Below are positions 17,201 to 25,051 of a stretch of 41,584 nucleotides of DNA, piece after piece (the first letter of the stretch is position 1; every line of letters starts with the position of its first letter). The stretch is from Tissierellia bacterium. GTDB lineage: Bacteria > Bacillota > Clostridia > Tissierellales > Tepidimicrobiaceae. The stretch covers positions 1 through 41,584 of the forward strand of contig JAAYEU010000052.1 of the NCBI GenBank assembly GCA_012728595.1. The letters run 5' to 3'. The notes beneath the pieces are model-generated. The model saw only the letters and a program-made list of their open reading frames with translations. It did not search any database and was not told where the DNA came from. A program made the translations under genes and the position numbers.

Positions 17201-17380
17201 ATGAATGGAGGTTATTATGATAGGGGCAGGCAAAAGCAACTTGCTAGAGTTTATATTCCTTTCCAAATTATGAATCAGGTATACAGCCCCAGCGAAGCCC
17301 TTATGAGGGGTACTCTCTTTCCAGAATTATTTATGCCCTACAAAAAAAGGGATTTAGAGGAAGGTAGATACTATGGATAG
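17201..17380 (+). CDS. cotJA: Spore coat-associated protein CotJA
   Basis: This short protein of the cotJ operon is needed for CotJC placement in the spore coat. The frame encodes 59 residues, MNGGYYDRGRQKQLARVYIP onward, then QVYSPSEALMRGTLFPELFMPY, which is the conserved CotJA core. AAGGGGGAT is the ribosome site. Its last codons overlap the cotJB start at 17373 by eight bases. It belongs to the mother-cell sporulation programme, although no convincing sigma-E promoter was identified upstream. Confidence 0.9.
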   Translation: MNGGYYDRGRQKQLARVYIPFQIMNQVYSPSEALMRGTLFPELFMPYKKRDLEEGRYYG

Positions 17381-17630
17381 AGAACAAATGGCTTTATTAA
17401 AGGAGATAATGGAAGTAGGCTTCCTATTGGTGGAAACCAATCTATATTTGGATACCCATCCAGAAGATGAAAAAGCCCTTAGGCTTCACAACACCTATTC
17501 CCAAAGATATGATGAGCTTACATCTTTATATGAGGCAAGATATGGCTTGTTAACTTTTACTGGTAAGAGCGGCTGTCCTTGGTCCTATATCAATGGGCCT
17601 TGGCCCTGGGAAGTAAATTTCGATATATAA
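17373..17630 (+). CDS. cotJB: Spore coat protein CotJB
   Basis: The 85-residue product matches CotJB by its length, an N-terminal helix (LLKEIMEVGFLLVETNLYLD), the central HPEDEKALRLHN, and the C-terminal WSYINGPWPWEVNFDI. It is a component of the spore coat made in the mother cell. It overlaps cotJA by eight bases and is followed 12 bases later by cotJC, so the three are one operon. Confidence 0.94.
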   Translation: MDREQMALLKEIMEVGFLLVETNLYLDTHPEDEKALRLHNTYSQRYDELTSLYEARYGLLTFTGKSGCPWSYINGPWPWEVNFDI

Positions 17631-17642
17631 GGAGGGGAAAGT

Positions 17643-18215
17643 ATGTGGATATATGAGAAGAGGTTACAATATCCGGTTAGAGTAGATACAACCAACCCTA
17701 CTTTAGCTGCCATGATAATAGAGCAATTTGGTGGAGCTGATGGAGAATTGTCAGCTGGAATTAGATACTTAACCCAAAGATGGACCATGCCCACTAACCA
17801 AGCCAAGGCTCTTCTAACGGATATAGGTACGGAGGAGTTGGCTCATTGGGAGATAATAGGGACCTTGGTTTGGAAGTTGGTAAAGGATGCGACTATAGAT
17901 CAAATTAAGGGAACTCCCTTTGAAGCCCATTTTGTAAACCATGGGAAAAGCCCATTTCCTCATAATGCGGCAGGGGATGCTTGGTCTGCAAAGTTTATTA
18001 ATTCCAAAGGCGATCCTATAGCAGATCTACATGAGGATATGGCAGCGGAACAAAAAGCAAGGGCAACCTATGAATGGCTTATAAAAATTAGTGATGATCC
18101 AGGAGTAACGGATACCTTAAGGTTTTTACGAGAAAGGGAAATAGTCCATTTCCAGAGATTTGGAGAAGCCCTTATGATTGTACAAGAAGAGCTAAATAGA
18201 AAAAAATATTATTAA
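17643..18215 (+). CDS. cotJC: Spore coat protein CotJC, manganese-catalase family
   Basis: This 190-residue ferritin-like protein of the manganese catalase family sits in the spore coat. The N-terminal MWIYEKRLQYPV, the helical metal-site residues in EQFGGADGELSAG and GTEELAHWEIIG, and the later HEDMAAEQKARATYE and REREIVHFQRFGEAL supply the Glu and His ligands expected of a di-manganese centre. It may remove peroxide. A terminator follows directly (18217-18243). Confidence 0.95.
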   Translation: MWIYEKRLQYPVRVDTTNPTLAAMIIEQFGGADGELSAGIRYLTQRWTMPTNQAKALLTDIGTEELAHWEIIGTLVWKLVKDATIDQIKGTPFEAHFVNHGKSPFPHNAAGDAWSAKFINSKGDPIADLHEDMAAEQKARATYEWLIKISDDPGVTDTLRFLREREIVHFQRFGEALMIVQEELNRKKYY

Positions 18216-18216
18216 G

Positions 18217-18243
18217 GGTAGAGGATTTCCTCTACCTTTTTTT
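18217..18243 (+). terminator. Intrinsic terminator after cotJC
   Basis: Arms GGTAGAGGA (18217-18225) and TCCTCTACC (18228-18236) are followed by a T run. The two-base spacer means the innermost pairs open to form the loop. Confidence 0.85.
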
Positions 18244-18328
18244 AAAAAGTAATCGGCGAAATTGGTAGAAAAGTGCAACAAATCCAATAACTCAAATATT
18301 ATACCCAAGTCACACTAGTTAGAATATA

Positions 18329-18357
18329 TTGACAAAACCTTATAAGTGGAATATAAT
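18329..18357 (+). promoter_or_regulatory. Consensus sigma-A promoter of the peptide transporter operon
   Basis: TTGACA (18329-18334), a 17-base spacer and TATAAT (18352-18357) match the consensus at every position. It is the strongest promoter seen in the window. Confidence 0.88.
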
Positions 18358-18459
18358 TTTTTTTAGCGGTACTTTAGCAAGGAATTATCAAGCTGGCAGA
18401 CAATGTCGCTTACGTTAAAATTTAACATTACATAAGGATGAGTAGGGGTTTTATTTTGT

Positions 18460-18490
18460 TTTTAAATTAAGATTTAATCTTAATTTAAAA
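18460..18490 (+). promoter_or_regulatory. 14-bp AT-rich inverted repeat in the peptide operon leader
   Basis: Arms TTTTAAATTAAGAT (18460-18473) and ATCTTAATTTAAAA (18477-18490) are perfectly complementary around three bases. It lies between promoter and ribosome site, about 30 bases before the start codon. It could be an operator for a dimeric regulator or an RNA hairpin. Confidence 0.45.
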
Positions 18491-18520
18491 TAAAATATAA
18501 ATAAGTAAGGGGGAGATTTT

Positions 18521-20044
18521 GTGTTCAACAGAAGAACTTTTTTAGTTCTGTCCATTTTGCTAGTCTTAGTGCTTACCCTAACAGCTTGTGGTAGCCAAGA
18601 GACTGGTGGAAGTGGAAAAGATACGCTAGTAGTGGCTCAGGGAGCAGATCCTAAATCATTAGATCCCCATGCATCTAATGACCAGCCTTCCTCTAGAGTC
18701 AATAAGCAAATCTATAATACCCTAGTAGAAGCAACTGAAGACATGGAGATAGAGCCAAGTCTAGCAGAAAGTTGGGAGCAAGTAGATGAAACCACTTGGA
18801 AATTTAAGCTGAGAGAAGGTGTTAAGTTCCATAATGGTGAAGAGCTAAAAGCAAGCGACGTAAAATTCAGTTTAGACAGGATGATGAATTCACCAGAAGT
18901 AGCCCACATAGTTGGAGCTGTAGAATCGGTTGAAATTGAAGGCGATTATACTGTAATAATTAAGACTAAAGAACCTTTTGCACCTATATTGGCACACTTG
19001 GCCCATACAGCTGCCTCCATATTAAATGAGAAGGCGGTTACAGAGGCTGGGGACGATTATCAAAATAATCCTGTAGGAACTGGACCTTTCAAATTTGTAA
19101 GCCATGATGCTGGAGATAAGGTTACACTAGAAAGGTTTGACGACTATTTTGGAGAAACTGCAAAGGTTAAAACCTTAGTATTCAGAAATATACCAGAAGG
19201 AACTAATAGAACTATTGGTTTGAAAACTGGAGAAGTTGACATTGCTTACGATATAGAGCCAATCGATTTGGACAAGGTTAGAGAAGATGATAAGCTAGTA
19301 CTAATTGAAGAGGAGTCCTTATCAACATCATACATAGGATTCAATACTAAGAAAGCACCTTTCGACGATGTAAGAGTTAGAAAGGCCCTTAACCACGCAA
19401 TTAATGTAGATGAGATAATAGAGGTAGTATTAGAGGGAGCCGGTACAAAGGCTACAGGACCTATTAACGATAAGGTATATGGCTATAACCAAAGCTTATC
19501 GGGATATGAATACAATCCAGAAAAAGCTAAGGAATTATTAGCAGAAGCTGGATATCCTGATGGATTTAAAACTAGTATCTGGACTAACGATAACCCAGTA
19601 AGGGTTAGAATTGCTGAATTAGTTCAAGCTCAACTTAAAGAAGTAGGAGTAGACGTTACAATAGAAGAAGTAGAGTGGGGAGCTTATCTTGAAAGAACGG
19701 CTGCTGGAGAGCATGACATGTTCATATTAGGATGGGTTACAGTAACTGGAGACGCTGACTACGGACTATATGCCTTGTTCCACAGTTCACAGCATGGCGG
19801 AGCTGGTAACAGAACCTTCTATACTAACGCAGAAGTAGACCAACTACTAGATAAGGGAAGAACTTCCATAGATGAAAATGAAAGGTTAGAAGCATATGCA
19901 AAGGCTCAAGAGATAATAGTAGAAGATGCTCCTCAAATATTCCTATATTTCCAAACCCAAAATGCTGGAGTTCAAAGCAATATAGAAGGCTTTAGACTGC
20001 ATCCAGCAGGACATCATAAGTTGGTTAACGTAGGTTTTAAATAA
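18521..20044 (+). CDS. Peptide ABC transporter substrate-binding lipoprotein
   Basis: This is the extracellular receptor of the SBP_bac_5 (DppA/OppA) family for di- or oligopeptides. The 507-residue protein has a lipoprotein signal with lipobox LTAC (Cys23), then the typical GADPKSLDPH start, EPSLAESWEQVDETTWKFKLREG-like segment, and GTGPFKF. The GTG start at 18521 follows AAGGGGGAG. A conserved hairpin separates it from the permease genes, a layout that usually gives more receptor than permease. Peptide uptake suits a protein-fermenting lifestyle. Exact peptide length preference is unknown. Confidence 0.93.
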   Translation: MFNRRTFLVLSILLVLVLTLTACGSQETGGSGKDTLVVAQGADPKSLDPHASNDQPSSRVNKQIYNTLVEATEDMEIEPSLAESWEQVDETTWKFKLREGVKFHNGEELKASDVKFSLDRMMNSPEVAHIVGAVESVEIEGDYTVIIKTKEPFAPILAHLAHTAASILNEKAVTEAGDDYQNNPVGTGPFKFVSHDAGDKVTLERFDDYFGETAKVKTLVFRNIPEGTNRTIGLKTGEVDIAYDIEPIDLDKVREDDKLVLIEEESLSTSYIGFNTKKAPFDDVRVRKALNHAINVDEIIEVVLEGAGTKATGPINDKVYGYNQSLSGYEYNPEKAKELLAEAGYPDGFKTSIWTNDNPVRVRIAELVQAQLKEVGVDVTIEEVEWGAYLERTAAGEHDMFILGWVTVTGDADYGLYALFHSSQHGGAGNRTFYTNAEVDQLLDKGRTSIDENERLEAYAKAQEIIVEDAPQIFLYFQTQNAGVQSNIEGFRLHPAGHHKLVNVGFK

Positions 20045-20063
20045 AATATAAGATTAGTGGGCA

Positions 20064-20088
20064 ATGGAGTCCTTTTATAGGACTCCAT
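20064..20088 (+). terminator. Hairpin between receptor and permease genes (partial terminator or mRNA stabiliser)
   Basis: Arms ATGGAGTCC (20064-20072) and GGACTCCAT (20080-20088) enclose seven bases, with no T run. An alternative pairing CAATGG (20062-20067) with CCATTG (20090-20095) is also possible. Confidence 0.5.
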
Positions 20089-20129
20089 GCCATTGATATT
20101 CTCAGGCTTACAAACGAAGGAGGGAAACA

Positions 20130-21056
20130 ATGCATAAGTATATAATTAGAAGGCTGTTAATGTTGATACCAGTAATTATAGGAGTTACTTTTATAGTTTA
20201 TAGTATTATGTTCTTTACTCCGGGGGATCCAGCTTTAATAATACTAGGAGAAAATGCTCCAGAAGAACAAGTGGAAAAACTAAGAGAGGAAATGGGACTT
20301 AATGATCCATTTATTATCCAGTATCTAAGATTTTTAAAAAATGCCTTAAAAGGTGATTTTGGTAGATCCTACTCAACGAGAAAACCAGTCTTTAATGAAG
20401 TCTTTTCTAGATTCCCAGCTACTTTAAAACTATCTACAGCAGGTTTATTGCTAGCTGTTGCTATAGGTATACCCATTGGTATTATATCTGCTACTAGACA
20501 ATATTCATTACTAGACAGTATCACCATGGTTTTAGCCTTATTGGGAGTGTCCATGCCTAATTTCTGGTTGGGATTAATGTTAATACTTTTATTTTCCGTT
20601 CGACTGGGGTTATTGCCTTCTGGAGGAGACGTTGGATTTGCATCCTTAATACTACCTGCAATTACCCTTGGTACAGGAGTGGCTGCCATAATAACCAGGA
20701 TGACTCGTTCATCCATGTTAGAGGTAATAAGGCAAGACTACATAAGAACTGCCAGAGCAAAAGGGGTTGCTGAAAGAAGGGTTATAAATAAACACGCTTT
20801 GAAAAATGCCCTAATACCAGTAGTGACCGTAATAGGGCTTCAGTTTGGTTATCTTTTAGGGGGAGCGGTATTGACTGAAACCGTTTTCTCATGGCCTGGA
20901 GTTGGAAGGCTTATGGTAGAAGCTATTAAGCAAAAAGATACTCCTGTAGTATTGGCATCGGTTATATTCATGTCGGTAGTATTTAGTATTGTGAACCTAT
21001 TAGTGGATATCTTGTATGCATTCTTAGATCCACGGATAAAATCTCAATACAGATAA
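20130..21056 (+). CDS. Peptide ABC transporter permease 1 (DppB/OppB type)
   Basis: The first membrane channel subunit has 308 residues with about six hydrophobic segments. It begins HKYIIRRLLMLIPVIIGVTF, a typical DppB start, and carries GDPALIILGENAPEEQVE. The transport signature around residues 205-235 (RTARAKGVAERRVINKHALK) is the ATPase-coupling loop, and VETVFSWPGVG-like sequence near the C terminus is also typical. AAGGAGGG precedes the ATG. The second permease starts 12 bases downstream. Confidence 0.94.
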   Translation: MHKYIIRRLLMLIPVIIGVTFIVYSIMFFTPGDPALIILGENAPEEQVEKLREEMGLNDPFIIQYLRFLKNALKGDFGRSYSTRKPVFNEVFSRFPATLKLSTAGLLLAVAIGIPIGIISATRQYSLLDSITMVLALLGVSMPNFWLGLMLILLFSVRLGLLPSGGDVGFASLILPAITLGTGVAAIITRMTRSSMLEVIRQDYIRTARAKGVAERRVINKHALKNALIPVVTVIGLQFGYLLGGAVLTETVFSWPGVGRLMVEAIKQKDTPVVLASVIFMSVVFSIVNLLVDILYAFLDPRIKSQYR

Positions 21057-21068
21057 GGAGGGCATAAT

Positions 21069-21974
21069 ATGAGTTCTAGTGTGACAACGGAAAAGGATAC
21101 CAATTTAAAATCCCAAGCTGGAAAGAAAAGATCCCAGTGGGGCGAAGTTTGGCGAAGGCTTAAAAAGAACCATATGGCTATGATCGGTTTAATTATAATG
21201 ATAATATTGATTTTACTTGCTGTATTTGCAAATCAAATTGCCGATTATGAAGAAGTGGCTATTAAGCAAAATACTGCTAATAGATTGCAAGGCCCATCTA
21301 GGGAAAACTGGCTAGGAACGGATAACTTCGGTAGAGATATATTTGCTAGGATAATCCATGGCGGAAGGATTTCCTTAATGGTGGGAGTAGTTGCGGTAGG
21401 TATTGCAGTGTTAATAGGAGGAACCCTAGGTGCAATAGCTGGTTTTTATGGGGGAAGAGTGGACAACCTCATTATGAGGGCAATGGATATTTTCCTGGCA
21501 ATTCCAAGTATATTATTGGCCATAGCTATAGTTACGGCCCTAGGTGCAAATCTATTCAATCTGATGTTAGCCATTGGAATTTCATCTATTCCTGGTTATG
21601 CAAGAATAGTTAGGGCTTCTGTACTTACAGTAAAAGACCAAGAGTTTATAGAAGCGGCAAGGGCTATAGGTGCATCGGATTTTAGGATAATTACAAAACA
21701 TATAATTCCCAATGCCTTGGCTCCTGTAATCGTTCAAGGGACTCTGGGAGTGGCAACAGCGATTCTTTCTACGGCTGGTCTAAGCTTTATAGGTTTAGGA
21801 GTACCTAAACCTAGACCAGAGTGGGGCTCCATGTTGTCAGATGGAAGAACCTACCTATGGGAGGCTTCCCATATTACAACTTTTCCGGGTTTAGCTATTG
21901 TAATAACAATACTGGCATTAAACTTGTTAGGTGATGGTCTAAGAGATGCACTGGATCCACGGTTAAAGCAGTAA
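21069..21974 (+). CDS. Peptide ABC transporter permease 2 (DppC/OppC type)
   Basis: The second channel subunit has 301 residues, with the DppC features of an N-terminal cytoplasmic tail, a first membrane helix (about 36-54), the large extracellular loop with [19 protein letters not shown], and the coupling loop [18 protein letters not shown]. It ends [15 protein letters not shown], as is usual. An AAGGAGGG site precedes the first ATPase gene 13 bases downstream. It belongs to a five-gene operon. Confidence 0.94.
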   Translation: MSSSVTTEKDTNLKSQAGKKRSQWGEVWRRLKKNHMAMIGLIIMIILILLAVFANQIADYEEVAIKQNTANRLQGPSRENWLGTDNFGRDIFARIIHGGRISLMVGVVAVGIAVLIGGTLGAIAGFYGGRVDNLIMRAMDIFLAIPSILLAIAIVTALGANLFNLMLAIGISSIPGYARIVRASVLTVKDQEFIEAARAIGASDFRIITKHIIPNALAPVIVQGTLGVATAILSTAGLSFIGLGVPKPRPEWGSMLSDGRTYLWEASHITTFPGLAIVITILALNLLGDGLRDALDPRLKQ

Positions 21975-21987
21975 AGGAGGGAAGTAT

Positions 21988-22977
21988 ATGAGTGATAATA
22001 TTCTTGAAATAAAAGATTTAGTAGTACACTATATTACCGATGAGGGGGTAGTAGAAGCGGTAAATGGCCTAAACATGACTCTTAAAAGAGGTGAGACTTT
22101 AGGCTTAGTAGGAGAAACGGGAGCAGGAAAAACTACTACTGCCTTAAGTATATTAAGACTAGTTCCTAATCCTCCAGGAAAAATTATAAGCGGAGAGATA
22201 CATTTTGACGGAGAAAATCTATTAGAACTATCTGAAGAAGAGATGAGAAGTATCAGAGGAAATAAGATATCCATGATATTCCAGGACCCTATGACTTCCT
22301 TAAATCCAGTCATGACTGTAGGTGAGCAGATAGCTGAGGGAATTGAAATTCACCAGGGTTTATCTACTGATGAAGCCATGGAAAAGGCTCATGAGATGTT
22401 GGAATTGGTTGGAATACCAAGGGAAAGGGCCATAGATTACCCCCATCAATTCTCAGGAGGAATGAAACAAAGGGTTGTAATCGCCATTGCCTTGGCTTGT
22501 AACCCCAGCTTACTTATTGCTGATGAGCCTACTACAGCCTTAGACGTTACCATACAGGCTCAAGTATTGGAGCTTATGAGGAATTTAAGGGAAGAGTTTA
22601 ACACGGCTATGATCCTTATAACCCACGATTTAGGAATTGTAGCGGAAACATGCGATAAGGTAGCTGTAATGTATGCGGGAGAGGTAATAGAATATGCAAC
22701 ACTGGAGCAATTATTTGAAAATCCTAAACATCCCTATACAATAGGCCTTTTTGGCTCCATACCAAGCTTAGAGCATGATGTGGAGAGATTAAAGCCTATA
22801 AAGGGGCTTATGCCAGATCCTACCAATCTGCCTTCCGGTTGTCCTTTCCATCCTAGGTGTTCTCATGCCCAGGATATTTGCAAGGAAAGGAAACCCATTG
22901 TAACTAATATAGAAGAAGGCCATATGGTAAAATGCTTGATATATGAAGGCGTTATTGAAGCAAAGGAGGTACTATAA
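21988..22977 (+). CDS. Peptide ABC transporter ATPase 1 (DppD/OppD type)
   Basis: The first motor subunit has 329 residues. Walker A is GETGAGKTT, the Q-loop [10 protein letters not shown], the signature FSGGMKQRV, Walker B LLIADEPT and the switch HDLGIVAE. The oligopeptide-transporter C-terminal extension carries the cysteine cluster around CPFHPRC that can hold an iron-sulfur centre in this family. Its last base overlaps the start of the second ATPase gene, so the two are coupled and probably form a heterodimer. Confidence 0.94.
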   Translation: MSDNILEIKDLVVHYITDEGVVEAVNGLNMTLKRGETLGLVGETGAGKTTTALSILRLVPNPPGKIISGEIHFDGENLLELSEEEMRSIRGNKISMIFQDPMTSLNPVMTVGEQIAEGIEIHQGLSTDEAMEKAHEMLELVGIPRERAIDYPHQFSGGMKQRVVIAIALACNPSLLIADEPTTALDVTIQAQVLELMRNLREEFNTAMILITHDLGIVAETCDKVAVMYAGEVIEYATLEQLFENPKHPYTIGLFGSIPSLEHDVERLKPIKGLMPDPTNLPSGCPFHPRCSHAQDICKERKPIVTNIEEGHMVKCLIYEGVIEAKEVL

Positions 22978-23945
22978 TGGCAGAATCAATATTAAAAGTA
23001 AAGGGAATTAAAAAGTATTTCAGTACCCCAAAGGGTATGTTGCATGCAGTAGATGGAGTAGATTTTGAAATGGAGAAAGGGGAGACATTGGGCCTTGTAG
23101 GGGAGTCAGGTTGTGGAAAATCCACCATTGGAAGGGTTATATTGAGGCTTTTAGAACCTACTGAAGGAGAAATATATTTCGAAGATAAAAACATCAGTCA
23201 GCTTAATAAAAAAGAGATGATTAAACTTAGAAGGGATATGCAGATAATATTCCAAGACCCCTTTTCATCACTAAATCCTAGACTATCAGTATCGGAAATA
23301 ATAGCTGAACCTTTGATTATACATAATATAGTAAAGAAAAAGAATTCTGAATTAGAAAAGGAAGTATTACGCTTAATGGATTTAGTCGGTTTGGCTAAGA
23401 GATTGGTCAATGCCTATCCCCATGAATTAGATGGTGGAAGAAGACAGCGTATAGGAATTGCAAGGGCTTTAGCTTTAAGACCAAAGTTCATAGTAGCAGA
23501 TGAACCCGTATCAGCACTAGATGTTTCCATACAAGCCCAGATATTGAACTTGCTGCAGGATTTACAAGAAGAGTTGGGTTTAACTTACCTTTTCATTACC
23601 CATGATTTATCCGTAGTTAAGCATATTTCAGATAATATTGCAGTAATGTATCTAGGGAAATTAGTAGAGAAGGCACCTGCAGATGAATTATTTAGAAATA
23701 GCCTTCATCCTTATACCCAAGCATTACTATCTGCCATTCCAGTGCCTAGCATAAAGAGTAAAAGAGAACGGATCATATTAAAAGGGGAAATAACATCGCC
23801 TATAGATCCAAAACCTGGCTGTAGGTTTGCAGCACGTTGTAATTATGCCATGGATAGGTGTTTCAAAGAAGATCCAGAATTAACGGAAGTTGGAAACAAT
23901 CACCTTGTAGCTTGTTTTTTGGTGGAGGAAAAGGCTAATAATTAA
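22977..23945 (+). CDS. Peptide ABC transporter ATPase 2 (DppF/OppF type)
   Basis: The second motor subunit has 322 residues. Walker A is GESGCGKST, the Q-loop [10 protein letters not shown], Walker [13 protein letters not shown] and the switch HDLSVVKH. The signature reads LDGGRRQR, with Asp in place of the usual Ser of LSGGQ. The C-terminal extension has [15 protein letters not shown]. The signature change may leave one of the two composite ATP sites weak, or may be a subfamily trait. It is the last gene of the operon; no clear terminator follows. Confidence 0.93.
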   Translation: MAESILKVKGIKKYFSTPKGMLHAVDGVDFEMEKGETLGLVGESGCGKSTIGRVILRLLEPTEGEIYFEDKNISQLNKKEMIKLRRDMQIIFQDPFSSLNPRLSVSEIIAEPLIIHNIVKKKNSELEKEVLRLMDLVGLAKRLVNAYPHELDGGRRQRIGIARALALRPKFIVADEPVSALDVSIQAQILNLLQDLQEELGLTYLFITHDLSVVKHISDNIAVMYLGKLVEKAPADELFRNSLHPYTQALLSAIPVPSIKSKRERIILKGEITSPIDPKPGCRFAARCNYAMDRCFKEDPELTEVGNNHLVACFLVEEKANN

Positions 23946-23965
23946 TTAAAATTCCACCATAAAAA

Positions 23966-23974
23966 TTTGTCGAA
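23966..23974 (+). promoter_or_regulatory. Spo0A-box match upstream of rubrerythrin
   Basis: TTTGTCGAA (23966-23974) is an exact match to the Bacillus Spo0A box TTTGTCRAA. It lies about 13 bases upstream of the -35 of the rubrerythrin promoter, a place from which Spo0A could act. Confidence 0.4.
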
Positions 23975-23986
23975 GATTAATATATC

Positions 23987-24015
23987 TAGACTTATCAAGT
24001 AAATAAGGTTATAAT
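23987..24015 (+). promoter_or_regulatory. Sigma-A promoter of the rubrerythrin gene
   Basis: TAGACT (23987-23992), 17 bases, then TATAAT (24010-24015). The -10 is perfect and the -35 keeps four of six consensus bases. Confidence 0.55.
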
Positions 24016-24062
24016 ATATCTGTGGTAGTATGTTAACCATGTATGTAAAGGGGGGAATACAT

Positions 24063-24608
24063 ATGAACGCTATGACTGCAAGCAACTTAAGATCGGCTTA
24101 CGGTGGAGAAAGTCAAGCACATATGAGGTACAGAATTTGGGCACAAAAAGCTGAAAAAGATGGCTTCCCAACAGTAGCAAGGTTGTTTATGGCAACCTCC
24201 GATGCTGAAGAGGTACATGCTACATTACATTTTAAAGCTTTAAAGGATGAAGTAGGAGCTTTTGATGTAACTTCTGGTGGAGAATTTGGTTATGGTTCCA
24301 CATCAGAGAATTTACAAGGAGCCATTAATGGAGAGTTATTCGAGGTAGAACAAATGTACCCTGCTTACATAGCTGTAGCAGAAATGCAGAATGAAAAGAC
24401 TGCACTTTCAGCTTATAGATATGCTATAGAAGCAGAAAAAGTACATGCAGAACTATTTACGAAAGCAAAGGAAGCTGTAGACCAAGGTAAGGATTTAGAA
24501 GCAGATGTCATATTACTATGTCCAGTATGTGGATTTATTACCATAACTGGCGAAGAAGACACTTGTCCATTATGTAATGCAAAAAAAGAATTATTTAAGG
24601 AATACTAG
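24063..24608 (+). CDS. Rubrerythrin
   Basis: This cytoplasmic non-heme iron protein reduces hydrogen peroxide in anaerobes. Of its 181 residues, about 1-140 form the ferritin-like di-iron helical bundle (GGESQAHMRY, AEEVHATLH, EMQNEKTA, EAEKVHAELF), and the C terminus is a rubredoxin domain with CPVCGF and CPLC spaced 12 residues apart. ATG 24063 is chosen because AAGGGGGGAA lies just before it; the frame extends 11 codons upstream. A promoter and a Spo0A box precede it and a terminator follows, so it is a single-gene unit. Confidence 0.95.
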   Translation: MNAMTASNLRSAYGGESQAHMRYRIWAQKAEKDGFPTVARLFMATSDAEEVHATLHFKALKDEVGAFDVTSGGEFGYGSTSENLQGAINGELFEVEQMYPAYIAVAEMQNEKTALSAYRYAIEAEKVHAELFTKAKEAVDQGKDLEADVILLCPVCGFITITGEEDTCPLCNAKKELFKEY

Positions 24609-24636
24609 TGAGGCGAAAATTACGCCTCACTTTTTT
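24608..24636 (+). terminator. Intrinsic terminator after rubrerythrin
   Basis: Arms GTGAGGCG (24608-24615) and CGCCTCAC (24623-24630) are followed by six T. Confidence 0.9.
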
Positions 24637-24776
24637 ATGCAAACCTTTTCATAAATTTCAAATAAAACTTTTTAACCAATTGTAAATGTTTATATGCATA
24701 CTGGGTATGCTTAAATTAAAACCATGTAAATTAAATAATAATTATTATATAAAAATTTTAAAGGAGGAAATTTATT

Positions 24777-25040
24777 ATGGTTAAACAAGAAGTAACATTA
24801 ACTAATGAAACAGGTCTTCATGCTAGACCAGCAAGTTTATTCGTAAAGGAGGCTTCTAAATTTACTGCTGATATAACCGTTGAAAAGGATGGCAAAGAAT
24901 ATAATGCTAAGAGCATAATGGGAGTACTGAGTATGGGGGCTGCAAAAGGGGACACTATAACCATAAAGGCTGAAGGCAGCGATGCTGAGGAGGCTGTAGA
25001 AGCTTTGGCAAAACTTATAAAAGATAATTTTAACGAATAG
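24777..25040 (+). CDS. ptsH: Phosphocarrier protein HPr
   Basis: HPr carries phosphate from enzyme I to sugar-specific EIIA proteins. The 87-residue protein has the active-site His15 in GLHARPA and the regulatory Ser46 in KSIMGVLSMGA. The serine is the HPr-kinase target, so this is a true HPr able to take part in CcpA-type catabolite control rather than a Crh paralogue lacking His15. AAAGGAGG precedes the ATG. ptsI begins 11 bases after its stop. Confidence 0.95.
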   Translation: MVKQEVTLTNETGLHARPASLFVKEASKFTADITVEKDGKEYNAKSIMGVLSMGAAKGDTITIKAEGSDAEEAVEALAKLIKDNFNE

Positions 25041-25051
25041 GAGGCATTTCC

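Larger units (their letters stand above)
18216..18520 (+). other. Leader region of the peptide transporter operon
   Basis: This gap holds the cotJC terminator, a perfect sigma-A promoter (18329-18357), and an untranslated leader of about 155 bases containing an AT-rich inverted repeat (18460-18490). No known riboswitch or gene was recognised. Confidence 0.6.

Noticed and set aside
24736-24747. Palindrome TAATAATTATTA before ptsH as an operator
   Set aside because: In such AT-rich DNA a 12-base AT palindrome is expected by chance, and nothing else supports it.
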